The notes under the pieces were generated by a model. That model made no database searches and was not told the origin of the DNA. It saw nothing but the letters and a program-made list of their open reading frames with translations. A stretch of DNA of 35,444 nt, taken from assembly GCA_964457365.1 (NCBI GenBank), contig CAYWFP010000032.1, positions 1 to 35,444 of the forward strand, written 5' to 3'. This document shows, in pieces, positions 23,385 to 30,579 of the stretch (position 1 is its first letter; each line of letters opens with the position of its first letter). Both the position numbers and the translations under genes were made by a program. This DNA comes from CAYWFP01 sp964457365. GTDB taxonomy: Bacteria; Planctomycetota; SZUA-567.

Positions 23385-24593
23385 TCAGCCGCGCGCCTCG
23401 AGAGTCACGAACGGCGAGAGCGTCGCCCCGCCGTTGCGGGGCGTCAGCGGCGCCTTCCACCACGAGCGCCCGTCGTTGCGCAGCGTGAAGCGGAAAGCGG
23501 TCTCGCCGTAGTCGAAGCGGACGTGGAGCGAGGTGGCCATGCGCACCAGCGGCCCGCTCCGATGCCCGACGAGATACTGGCTGAAGTCGTACAGCCCGAT
23601 ATCGCCCTTCTCGCCCAGCACCGGCACCTTCTCCGACTCGATGACCGGCCGGCCCATCAGCGTGGTGAACGGGGCCTCCGCGGCCATGTTGCCGGGCAGG
23701 TACACCGCCACGCCGCCGGTGGTGCCGACGCTCTGGCTCATCGCCATCAGTTGCGGCGCGGTGTCGGGCGAGGCCACCCAGACGGCGTTCTTCTTGCACG
23801 CCGGGTGCAGCCGCGCCCACATCGCCTTGACGTTGTTCCAGGTGATGGTGTCGGCGCTCTGCCCGCTCTCCTTGTCGACGGCGATCAGCGCGTCGGCGTT
23901 GAGCACGCCCTCGGGTTTGCCGACGCCGTCGCCGGCGAGGAAGTCCGCGTCCTCGGTGAAGGCGATGGCCGCGGCGAAGAGGCGGTGCAGCACCGGCTCC
24001 ATGCTGATCGGCGAGTCCTCGATCAGCTCGTCGCTGACGTAGCAGAGCCCGGTGACCTTGCCGAGCTTCAGCGAGACGTTGCTCAGCTCCGGGTTGCTCG
24101 CGGCGACCTGCTCGCCCTCGCCGGCGCGGTAGACGGTGATGCCGCCGAAGAGGTTGCTGCCGTGGTCGGTGTCGCCGATCGCCGGCAGGTTGATGGCGTT
24201 GGTCGCCATCGGCACGGCGGTCGCGCGCGGGCGGACGATGGCGTTCTCGAGCGCCTGCGTCAGCAGTTGCGTCGCGAATTCCTCGGGCACGAGGTAGCCG
24301 CCCTCGGCGCCGCCGACCTCGCCCATGCCGCTGGGGGCCTTGCCCAGGTACTGCTGCAGCGTCTCGCTGGCGCCGCGGTGGTCCGGCCCGGCCTTGTAGA
24401 CGTCGTGGCAGAAGTGCGAGAAGGACTGGAAGCCGCTGCGTTCGCGGCTCTCCCCGACGCGGACGCGCGGGGCGTCGCGGGCGATACGCTCGCCCACCTG
24501 CTTCACCGCCTCGTCGGCGACGTGGCGGGCGAACTGCCGCACATCCTCGGCGCTGGCGTCGGTGAAGGACTGGTCTTCGTGGATCTTCATCAT
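23385..24593 (-). CDS. HK97-type major capsid protein
   Basis: 402 residues. About 97 N-terminal residues, helical and charged (SAEDVRQFARHVADEAVKQVGERIARD), fit the HK97 delta domain removed by the protease. The mature capsid then begins near AEGGYLVPEEF, the usual signature, and continues with TAVPMATNAINLPAIGD, VYRAGEGEQVAASNPELSNVSLKLGKVTG, SDELIEDSPI, FLAGDGVGKPEGVLN and PVIESEKVPVLGEKGDIGLYDFSQYLVG. GGAG lies six bases before ATG 24593 (ATG 24590 is an alternative). It assembles the procapsid with the portal and is processed by the upstream protease. Confidence 0.95.
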   Translation of the reverse strand: MMKIHEDQSFTDASAEDVRQFARHVADEAVKQVGERIARDAPRVRVGESRERSGFQSFSHFCHDVYKAGPDHRGASETLQQYLGKAPSGMGEVGGAEGGYLVPEEFATQLLTQALENAIVRPRATAVPMATNAINLPAIGDTDHGSNLFGGITVYRAGEGEQVAASNPELSNVSLKLGKVTGLCYVSDELIEDSPISMEPVLHRLFAAAIAFTEDADFLAGDGVGKPEGVLNADALIAVDKESGQSADTITWNNVKAMWARLHPACKKNAVWVASPDTAPQLMAMSQSVGTTGGVAVYLPGNMAAEAPFTTLMGRPVIESEKVPVLGEKGDIGLYDFSQYLVGHRSGPLVRMATSLHVRFDYGETAFRFTLRNDGRSWWKAPLTPRNGGATLSPFVTLEARG

Positions 24594-24602
24594 TCGTTCT
24601 CC

Positions 24603-24629
24603 AAAAAAGTCGGCTGTTCGTCTCCGAAC
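24603..24629 (-). terminator. Weak hairpin plus T6 just before the capsid gene
   Basis: On the minus strand GTTCG-GAGA-CGAAC (24629-24616) is followed seven bases later by six T (24608-24603), then GGAGA, the capsid ribosome site. The T6-GGAGA string is the same as that before the connector gene. The hairpin is short and not adjacent to the T run, so termination would be partial at best. A regulatory or processing element is possible. A further 6-bp hairpin lies at 24691-24707, within the 121-base gap after the protease gene. Confidence 0.35.
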
Positions 24630-24714
24630 GGTTCGCGCGTATCGCTGACGCGTTGCCGCGCCTCCACGAGACGCGCTCCCCGCCGCGGCTGCCGCGTCGA
24701 ACGCGGCGCCACCG

Positions 24715-25458
24715 CTACACCGCCCCGCACAGGGCGGCGATGCTCTCGTTCACGGCCGTCGCGACGTTCACCCGCTCGCCGAGCGCGGCCGGGCGCTCGC
24801 CGCGGGCGTAGGCCTTGGCCACGGCCTGGACCAGGGCGTCGGGGTTGCTCTGCACCGGCACCACCGCGTACTCGAGCGCCAGCCAGCGGGCGATGACGCG
24901 CGCGGCCTGCGCCAGTTCCGGTCGCTGCCGGATCTCCTCCGGCGTCGGCGGGCGCATCTGCAGCGGGATGAAGCCGATGGACTTTCCCGGCAGCTCCCCG
25001 CGGCGGACCATGTGCCAGACGCCGTCGGGCAGCCACGATCCGTCCCAGTTCTCCGGCCGGTCGGTGTAGCGCGTCTTGGCCAGCCAGCCGTCGTACAGCG
25101 CATCGGCCTTGCGCTTGACCCAGAGGCAGCGGCCCACCGGCAGCTCGCGGTAGTCGTGCGCGAAGGTGACCACCGGGTTCTTGCGGAACTGGCTCCAGTC
25201 GCCGCCCGCGGGGAGCACCACCTCGCGGTCGCGGTCCAGCGCGCCGGTGGTGACGAAGCTGATGTCGGCGCGCTCGCCCGGTTCGAAACGGATCTCCGCC
25301 GGCGCGCTCAGGCGCACAGGCCCGCCGCTCACGCGCTCGCGGCAGTCGGCATCGAGCCCGGCGAGGACGTCCTCCACCGCGCGGGCGATGGCGCTCTTCA
25401 TGGGAAAGCCCAGCGGCCCCTCGCAGTCGCCGAAGGCCTTGACGCTGTCGTATCTCAT
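24715..25458 (-). CDS. Prohead protease (HK97/U35-S78 type)
   Basis: 247 residues. Family motifs: SFVTTGALDRDREVVLPAGGDW near the N-terminus, the putative catalytic His in VVTFAHDYRELPVGR, and the nucleophile Ser in LPGKSIGFIPL. About 190-247 is a helical tail. Expected to cleave the capsid delta domain and scaffold during head maturation. ATG 25458 overlaps the stop of the GT41 gene (ATGA), and a GGAG site eight bases upstream lies inside the end of that gene. In most related phages the protease follows the portal directly; here a glycosyltransferase is inserted between them. Confidence 0.88.
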   Translation of the reverse strand: MRYDSVKAFGDCEGPLGFPMKSAIARAVEDVLAGLDADCRERVSGGPVRLSAPAEIRFEPGERADISFVTTGALDRDREVVLPAGGDWSQFRKNPVVTFAHDYRELPVGRCLWVKRKADALYDGWLAKTRYTDRPENWDGSWLPDGVWHMVRRGELPGKSIGFIPLQMRPPTPEEIRQRPELAQAARVIARWLALEYAVVPVQSNPDALVQAVAKAYARGERPAALGERVNVATAVNESIAALCGAV

Positions 25459-26963
25459 CGTGCAGTCTCCAAACAGTTGTCGAAAACGGATTCCAGGCGG
25501 CGGGTGAAACGCGCCCCGTCCAGGAGCGCGCTGGCCCGCAGCCGCGCGCGCAGCGTCCGCCGCGTGCGTTCAAGAGTCTCGGGTTGCCGCGCCAGCAGCA
25601 GCGCCCGATCGACGAATCGACGCTCCGTCCGCGCGATCCAGCCCTGCAGACCGGCGCTGGCGAGCACGCTCGCGCCGAGCCGTCCGCGGCAGGCATCGCC
25701 CAGAAGCGTCACCACCGGCACGCCCATCCAGAGCGCCTCGCAGGTGGTGGTGCAGCCCGCGTACGGCGTCGTGTCGAGGGCGATGTCCACGCGGGCGTAG
25801 CGCGCCAGGTGGTCCGTCGCCTCCACCGTCTGCGGCAGCAGCGTCACGCGTTCGGCGCCGATGCCGCGCGTTTCGAGCCGCCGGCGCAGCGTCGCCGCGC
25901 AGGCCGCGTCGGCCATGGCCCGGTTCTTCAGCAGCAGCCGCGAACCGGGGCACGCGCGCAGCACCGACACCCAGAGATCCAGCGCCGAATCGGAATACTT
26001 CTGCAGCGCGCCGAAGCAGCCGAAGGTGACGTAGCCGTTGGCCAGCACCGGCGGCGGTGCGACGGGCGGCGCCGCCTCCGGCGGGGCGTAGCAGTGGCAG
26101 CCGCCGCCGAGGCGCAGCAGCGTCTCGGCGTGGCGCGATTCGCTGCCGGCCGGGTCGCAGACCGCGTCGGTGAGGCGGTAGTCCATCTGCGGCAGGCCGG
26201 TGGTGTCGGGATAGCCCAGCCAGGTGCACTGCACCGGCGCCGCGCGCCGGGCGAAGACGCCGAGGCGGTTGCCGGCGGTGTGGCCGGCGAGGTCGACCAG
26301 GACGTCGATGCCGTGGACCTTGACCACCGCCGCGGCCGCGTCGTCGTCGAAATCGTGCAGCGGCTGGTAGCGGTCGGCCAGCGCCCGCAGCGTCGCGGTC
26401 GTGCCGTCGCATTGGTCGAGCGTGTGGTAGAGCGTGACGCGATAGCCTTCGCGGTCGTAATGCCGCAGCACCGGCTCGAGGAAGTACGCCACCGAGTGGC
26501 GGCGGAAGTCGCCGGAGACGAAGCCGATGCGGGTCCGCCGCCGCTGGGTCCGGCCCCACGCCTCGTGCGCGGCGAAGAGGTCGGCCGCGGTGGCGGTGTC
26601 GTCGTAATGCAGCGCCAGCAACGCGTTGCTCGCGGCGACCGGGAAGTCCGCGGCCGCCCGGCGGTAGCACGCGAGCGCGCCGGCGATGTCGCCGCCGTCC
26701 ATGCGGTAGAGGCCGGCGTTGTTCAGCAGGTGCGCATCGCCGGGCCTCGCCGCCGCCGCCGCCTCGAGTACCTCCCGCGCCTCGCCCGGCCGGTTGCGCC
26801 GGTTGAGCAGGCTCCCCAGCGCCAGCGCCGCGCGCTTGTGCGCCGGCTGCAGCGTCAACACCCGCGCGTACAGTGCCGCGGCCTCGTCGAGCCGTCCGGC
26901 CCGTTCGCGCGCGCGCGCGGTATCGACCGCGTGGTCCAGCACCGGATCCGGCAGCGCGCTCAT
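25455..26963 (-). CDS. GT41 (O-GlcNAc transferase/SPINDLY-like) glycosyltransferase in phage operon
   Basis: 502 residues. About 1-108 holds roughly three TPR-like repeats (GRLDEAAALYARVLTLQPAHKRAALALG, PGEAREVLEAAAAARPGDAHLLNNAGL, GDIAGALACYRRA). About 145-480 is a GT41 catalytic domain: IGFVSGDFRRHSVAYFLEPVL (His156), LVDLAGHTAGNRLGVFARR, APVQCTWLGYPDTTGLPQMDYRLTD, VTFGCFGALQKYSDSALDLW (Lys322, aligned with the UDP-binding Lys of OGT), and ALDTTPYAGCTTTCEALWMGVPVVTL. The last motif has Cys404 where human OGT has His. ATG 26963 overlaps the portal stop (ATGA) after a GGAGG site, and its stop overlaps the protease start. The likely target is a phage structural or assembly protein, which is inference. 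Confidence 0.92.
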   Translation of the reverse strand: MSALPDPVLDHAVDTARARERAGRLDEAAALYARVLTLQPAHKRAALALGSLLNRRNRPGEAREVLEAAAAARPGDAHLLNNAGLYRMDGGDIAGALACYRRAAADFPVAASNALLALHYDDTATAADLFAAHEAWGRTQRRRTRIGFVSGDFRRHSVAYFLEPVLRHYDREGYRVTLYHTLDQCDGTTATLRALADRYQPLHDFDDDAAAAVVKVHGIDVLVDLAGHTAGNRLGVFARRAAPVQCTWLGYPDTTGLPQMDYRLTDAVCDPAGSESRHAETLLRLGGGCHCYAPPEAAPPVAPPPVLANGYVTFGCFGALQKYSDSALDLWVSVLRACPGSRLLLKNRAMADAACAATLRRRLETRGIGAERVTLLPQTVEATDHLARYARVDIALDTTPYAGCTTTCEALWMGVPVVTLLGDACRGRLGASVLASAGLQGWIARTERRFVDRALLLARQPETLERTRRTLRARLRASALLDGARFTRRLESVFDNCLETAR

Positions 26964-28267
26964 GCCTCGCCTCCGGCGGTGGCCGATCCCAGCGGCACGC
27001 GCCCCGACGGCACCAGCGGCCGATCGCCGCCGGCGACCGGCGGCAGGCCCATCGCCGCGCGCTCCTCGTTGACGGTGGTGACCCCGGCGTCGAGGTTGAG
27101 ACGGCGCACCTCCGCGGCCTGCCGGTCGTCCTCGGGGACGGGGTTGTCGAACTTGAGGAAGAGGCGCTTGTCGTACCGCGGGCAGAGGCTCTGGTTGAGC
27201 CGATCCTCGAGCCGTTTGCAACGCGGCAGGATCGCCCGCCGCGCGTGCTGCAGCAGCGCCGCCTCGAGCTCCGCGCGCGACTTGCTCAGCTCCAGCATCG
27301 CCTCGGGCACGCCGTAGGCGTTGGCGATCTCGGTCTTGCTCACCTTGTACTGCGCGAGCATCTCCAGATCCTTGGGCGGGATGGTCAGCGGCGTGACCTC
27401 CAGCGGGTGCGGAAAGACCGCCACGCCGCCGGCGCCCGCGCGCCGGAAGAGGCGGCGGAACATCTGCTGGAAACGCGCCACCTCGGCGGTGCCGAACTGG
27501 CTGTCGACGCCCTTGGGCCGGACCAGCGCGTCGGGGCGCGCGCGGTTGTCCAGCATCGCCCCGACGTGGGCCTTGTGCCGGCGCAGGATGTCGATCGACT
27601 CCCACACCGCCCGCGCGGGGCTCAGCCCGCCGCTGTAGGGATTGCGCGGATCGGGGAAGCGGAAGGCGATCATCTCCGCGGGATCGAGCCGCTCGCGCGC
27701 GGCCCCGGCGGCGTAGTCGTAGCCGACCACCCGCGCGCCGTCCTCGTCGTGGACGGGGGTGACGTACTGCGCCGGCAGCAGCCAGACCTTCGCCGGCCGC
27801 GCCAGCGCGTCGCGTTCGATGCGCCAGTAGGCTACGCCGAGCAGTTCCTGGCAGAGGTCGGTCAGCTCGAAGAGGTCGTACCGGCCGTGGACGTCGTTGA
27901 CCGTTTCCAGCAGTGTCAGCAGCGGGTGGTCGGTGACCTCCTCGATACGGGCGTCGGCGGCGACGCCGCCCTGGCGCCGCAGCCACGCGCGCTTGGCCGC
28001 GCTCAGCGGGCGGGCGGGACACTTGGCGCGCGGTTCGCCCGCGGCGGTGGCGACGTAGAGCCGCAGCGGCACCGCCGCCAGCGCCGTGGCGTTGAGCATG
28101 GCGCAGGCGTAGACCGCGCCGCGGCACTCGCGCAGCAGCCCCGCCGGCGAGGGCGCGCGCGTGCGGCCGAAGGCGTCGACGGTGCCGGGGGTGATGATCT
28201 CCATCGGCGGCGCCTCCTTGCGCTGGAACGCGTCCCAGGCGCGGCCGAGTCGTGACAGCCAGCTCAC
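26960..28267 (-). CDS. HK97-type portal protein
   Basis: 435 residues, normal for the family. GTG 28267 is the likely start: AGGAG lies about nine bases upstream and it overlaps the stop of the 58-residue gene (GTGA). Characteristic segments are RECRGAVYACAMLNATALAAVPLRLY, YDLFELTDLCQELLGVAYWRIERDALARPAKVWLLPAQYVTPVHDE, MIAFRFPDPRNPYSGGLSPARAVWESI, LTIPPKDLEMLAQYKVSKTEIANAYGVPEAML, and NLDAGVTTVNEERAAMGLPPVAGGD. It forms the dodecameric DNA channel of the head. The stop overlaps the GT41 start. Confidence 0.94.
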   Translation of the reverse strand: MSWLSRLGRAWDAFQRKEAPPMEIITPGTVDAFGRTRAPSPAGLLRECRGAVYACAMLNATALAAVPLRLYVATAAGEPRAKCPARPLSAAKRAWLRRQGGVAADARIEEVTDHPLLTLLETVNDVHGRYDLFELTDLCQELLGVAYWRIERDALARPAKVWLLPAQYVTPVHDEDGARVVGYDYAAGAARERLDPAEMIAFRFPDPRNPYSGGLSPARAVWESIDILRRHKAHVGAMLDNRARPDALVRPKGVDSQFGTAEVARFQQMFRRLFRRAGAGGVAVFPHPLEVTPLTIPPKDLEMLAQYKVSKTEIANAYGVPEAMLELSKSRAELEAALLQHARRAILPRCKRLEDRLNQSLCPRYDKRLFLKFDNPVPEDDRQAAEVRRLNLDAGVTTVNEERAAMGLPPVAGGDRPLVPSGRVPLGSATAGGEA

Positions 28268-28440
28268 TCGTCGTCTCCTTCGTCGCCGAACCAGAGGTCC
28301 GGATCGTCCATGTCGATCCGGGGCGCGCGCGGGGAGTCCGCCGGCGGCGGGTCGGCCGCTTTCGATCCTTCCGGGCGCAGGTGCGCCTTGTTGCCCCTCG
28401 CGCGCGGGGCGTGCTTGGGCCGGGGCAGTCGTTTGGCCAT
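28264..28440 (-). CDS. Small basic-to-acidic phage protein (58 aa)
   Basis: 58 residues: a strongly basic N-terminus (MAKRLPRPKHAPRARGNKAHLRP), a Pro-rich middle and an acidic end (DMDDPDLWFGDEGDDE). GGAG lies before ATG 28440, 14 bases after the TerL stop, and its stop overlaps the portal GTG start. Probably disordered. A role in packaging or portal assembly is possible but only by position. Confidence 0.7.
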   Translation of the reverse strand: MAKRLPRPKHAPRARGNKAHLRPEGSKAADPPPADSPRAPRIDMDDPDLWFGDEGDDE

Positions 28441-28454
28441 CTTCTCTCTCCTTC

Positions 28455-29666
28455 TCAATCGTCCGTCTCGAACATGCGCCGCGCCCGGGCCTCCATGACC
28501 AGGTAGCGCAGCGCGTCCATCGCGTGATCCAGCGGCGAGTCCGGGCGTTCGCTCCGCTCGTCCTTGCCGTAACAGTAGACCTCGGCCTCGCGCCGCAGGT
28601 GGTGGCAGCGCGCGGAGACGAAGAGCCGCTCCTGCGCCAGCAGGCCGTTGACCGCGTCGACGCCGGCGAGGATCTGCTTGCGGGCCTTGACCACGCGCAG
28701 CCCCTCGCGCTTCAAGGCGCGCATGGCCTCCGGGTCCTCCGGGTCGGCCGCCCAGACGCAGTCGCCCAGCGGCACCCGCCGGCGCATCGCCGCGGCGTGG
28801 GCGGCGATGGGCGTCTCGCGGGCGTAGCGTTCCCAGAAGACGTAGAGCACCCTCCGGTCGCGCTCGTCGGCGTAGACCGTGCCCAGCAGCGCGCAGAAGG
28901 GGTTGCGGAAGCCGAAGTCGACCCCGCCGACCAGGCGCCCCTCGGGCGGCGTTTCGTGCGGCACGAAGCAGTCGAGCAGCGTCGGAAAGACCAGCCCCTC
29001 GGCGCCGACCCACTCGCCCTCGACGAAGCGCGCGCGCGAGACCCCGGTGAAGGTCTCCAGGTCCCGCAGGTAGTCCGGCGGGAGGAAACGGTTCTCGCGC
29101 GGGAGGGCGCGGAAGGCGACGCAATTCTTCGCGCAGGCCGTATCGGGCGCGAGGCCGAAGCGCCTGGCCAGAAAGTGCGAAGGCGCACCCGGGTTCGTCG
29201 CCGCGTAGATCTGGTTGGGAAGCTGGGGCAGCTTCACCCGGATGCGCCCGCGCAGCATGATGTAGTCGTCCTCGTCGAGTTCCACCGCCTCGTCGATGGC
29301 CGCGCCGGTGAGCTGGAGCGAGCCGATCTTCGCCGGCGTGTCGAGGCCGCAGTAGACGATCTCGCCGCCGCCGCGCAGCGCCACGACCTGGTCGGTCTTG
29401 CGGTGGACGTAGCTCCCTTCCGGCAGCACCGGCGGGAGCTCCCCGTCGGGCCTGAGCAGGGTGTGCAGCGTCGTCCGCTTCAGCGCCACGTTGGTCTTGC
29501 GGCAGAGCAGTTCGCGCGCGCCCTTGATGCGGGCGCGGGCGACGAGCTTGACGCACAGGGCGCGCGTCTTGCCCGCGCCGAAGCCGCCGGAGAAGAGCGC
29601 CTCCCGCACCGGCGACTCGACGAAGGCGCGTTGCTTGGGCAACAGGTTGAATCGGATCGCGCGCAT
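28455..29666 (-). CDS. terL: Terminase large subunit
   Basis: 403 residues from ATG 29666 with GGAG eight bases upstream. ATPase motifs: Walker A SGGFGAGKT (26-34), Walker B AAIDEA (Asp125-Glu126) and the coupling motif AATNPG (155-160). The nuclease domain has GGVDFGFRNP (Asp250), WAADPED and the C-terminal LDHAMDALRYLV, together giving the RNase-H-like acidic cluster. This is a PBSX/HK97-related packaging motor-nuclease. It follows TerS after 14 bases. All key residues are intact, so the packaging module looks functional. Confidence 0.94.
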   Translation of the reverse strand: MRAIRFNLLPKQRAFVESPVREALFSGGFGAGKTRALCVKLVARARIKGARELLCRKTNVALKRTTLHTLLRPDGELPPVLPEGSYVHRKTDQVVALRGGGEIVYCGLDTPAKIGSLQLTGAAIDEAVELDEDDYIMLRGRIRVKLPQLPNQIYAATNPGAPSHFLARRFGLAPDTACAKNCVAFRALPRENRFLPPDYLRDLETFTGVSRARFVEGEWVGAEGLVFPTLLDCFVPHETPPEGRLVGGVDFGFRNPFCALLGTVYADERDRRVLYVFWERYARETPIAAHAAAMRRRVPLGDCVWAADPEDPEAMRALKREGLRVVKARKQILAGVDAVNGLLAQERLFVSARCHHLRREAEVYCYGKDERSERPDSPLDHAMDALRYLVMEARARRMFETDD

Positions 29667-29680
29667 GATTACTCTCCGAA

Positions 29681-30211
29681 CTAGGCCGCCGGCTCGGCGT
29701 CGCCGAGGGCGATGGCGAAGGTCTCCTCGCCGCCGGATTCGTCCGCGCCGGCCTGTTCGCCGACGCCGAGCAACCGCGCCAGCCGCTGCGCGGCCATCAG
29801 CCGGTCGTACAGGTCGAGGCTGCGGTACGGCACGCCGCGGCCGGATTCGCCCCGGACCACCACGCGCCTGACCAGCGAGGTGTCGACGCCGCGGGCCTTG
29901 AGCTCGGCCAGCGTGGCGCGGCCCTCGATGAAGTCCTCGAAGTCGGCCATGTCGGCGCCGAAGACGATGCGCTCGAGCGCCGCGCGCAGCCGCAGCAGCG
30001 CGGTCCGCTCCTCCTGCAACTCCGCGAGCGCCCGTTGCACGCCCGGCTGGCGCAGCAGCTCCCCGGCACGCCGGGCCGCGCGGGCGCCGGAGTAGCCGGC
30101 GGCGATGCAGGCGGCCACCGGGTCGCCCCCCTGGCGGTAGTGCTGGACAAAGGTCTGCTGCCGGGCCGTCAGTTTGGCGAAGGCCGGGCTGCGCCTGGGA
30201 TCGTCGTGCAT
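29681..30211 (-). CDS. terS: Terminase small subunit
   Basis: 176 residues. The N-terminal helix-turn-helix region LTARQQTFVQHYRQGGDPVAACIAAGYSG is the usual Terminase_2-type signature (LT.rQ..F..eY..dg....A...AGYS). It is followed by helices (VQRALAELQEERTALLRLRAALERIVFG) and an acidic C-terminus. ATG 30211 is preceded by AAAGGAGAAACG. It recognises phage DNA and loads TerL. It is the first gene of the operon, next to the AT-rich intergenic region that should hold the promoter. Confidence 0.9.
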   Translation of the reverse strand: MHDDPRRSPAFAKLTARQQTFVQHYRQGGDPVAACIAAGYSGARAARRAGELLRQPGVQRALAELQEERTALLRLRAALERIVFGADMADFEDFIEGRATLAELKARGVDTSLVRRVVVRGESGRGVPYRSLDLYDRLMAAQRLARLLGVGEQAGADESGGEETFAIALGDAEPAA

Positions 30212-30298
30212 CGTTTCTCCTTTCTCTTCCGTTGCGCGACGCGCCGTGCGCCGCTGTCGGTATCAAAGCGGAAGAAAGAGGAAAATCAACAAGACGTG

Positions 30299-30312
30299 GT
30301 ACAGAACTGTAC
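30299..30312. promoter_or_regulatory. Palindromic candidate operator upstream of terS
   Basis: GTACAGAACTGTAC: six-base half-sites separated by two bases, in the AT-rich leader 88 bases before the terS start. It lies over the predicted start site of the weak minus-strand promoter (TAGAGT at 30316-30311). This would suit a repressor site, but the regulator is not in the window. Confidence 0.35.
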
Positions 30313-30378
30313 TCTACAAGATTTCGGGAAAAGTTGAAAGGGAAGTTAAATGCTTTGCAGGAAAGCGAATAGGTAGAC

Positions 30379-30407
30379 TTGAAAAAGGGTAGAAAAACTT
30401 ATAAAAT
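30379..30407 (+). promoter_or_regulatory. Promoter-like sequence on plus strand without a following gene
   Basis: TTGAAA (30379-30384), a 17-base spacer and TAAAAT (30402-30407) make a good sigma70-type match. Transcription would run rightward into the hairpin-rich segment and then antisense to the end of the 942-residue gene. No coding frame follows, so a small RNA or antisense RNA is the natural reading, if the promoter is real. In an AT-rich stretch such a match can arise by chance. Confidence 0.35.
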
Positions 30408-30416
30408 CGTGTGAAT

Positions 30417-30455
30417 GGATTTTCTGAATCCTCCCGATACGGGTCCGTGACGGAC
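30417..30455 (+). ncRNA. Three consecutive small hairpins, possible small RNA
   Basis: GGATT-TTCTG-AATCC (30417-30431), CCCG-ATA-CGGG (30433-30443) and GTCCG-TGA-CGGAC (30443-30455, sharing one G). They begin about ten bases past the promoter-like element at 30379-30407. Individually they are weak, but three in 39 bases just downstream of a -10 box is suggestive. No U-rich terminator follows. On the minus strand they could instead lie in the region beyond the 942-residue gene. Confidence 0.25.
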
Positions 30456-30579
30456 TGGCAATCACGCTGAGGCGGCGGCGGGAGCGGGCGTTATCGGGTC
30501 GTGCCGCGGCGAAGACGAGGACAAGATACCGGGGCCGGGCACGGGGTCGGAGGCGACGCGGGCGAGACGGCGGCCGGGC

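Larger units (their letters stand above)
14795..30211 (-). mobile_element. Phage-like head-tail morphogenesis operon (partial prophage or GTA-like)
   Basis: About 15.4 kb of tightly packed minus-strand genes in siphophage order: TerS, TerL, portal, protease, capsid, connector, adaptor, tail completion, tail tube, chaperone. Twelve junctions are four-base start/stop overlaps (ATGA or GTGA). Base composition matches the flanks except for some tail-end genes and the AT-rich region upstream of TerS. No integrase, repressor, replication, tape-measure or endolysin gene is visible, and I found no direct repeat that would define attachment sites. The limits given are the outer genes, not proven ends. 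Confidence 0.9.
30212..30579. other. 368-base intergenic region, AT-rich core
   Basis: No convincing gene. About 30262-30430 is strikingly AT-rich against the GC-rich flanks. It separates TerS from the cyclic-nucleotide-domain gene; both flanking genes are on the minus strand. It holds a perfect palindrome (30299-30312), a plus-strand promoter-like pair (30379-30407) and three small hairpins (30417-30455), each listed separately. No clear minus-strand sigma70 promoter for the phage-like operon stands out; TAGAGT (minus, 30316-30311) with a poor -35 is the best I see. 30456-30579 is GC-rich and shows nothing I can name. Confidence 0.6.

Noticed and set aside
14795..30211. Tailocin (phage-tail-like bacteriocin)
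   Set aside because: Intact terminase, portal, protease and capsid genes show a head-bearing particle, while tape measure and baseplate are the parts missing.
30174..30392. A 72-residue plus-strand frame ending in the AT-rich island
   Set aside because: Its first part is antisense to terS, it has no promoter or ribosome site, and the Lys-rich look comes from the A-rich DNA.
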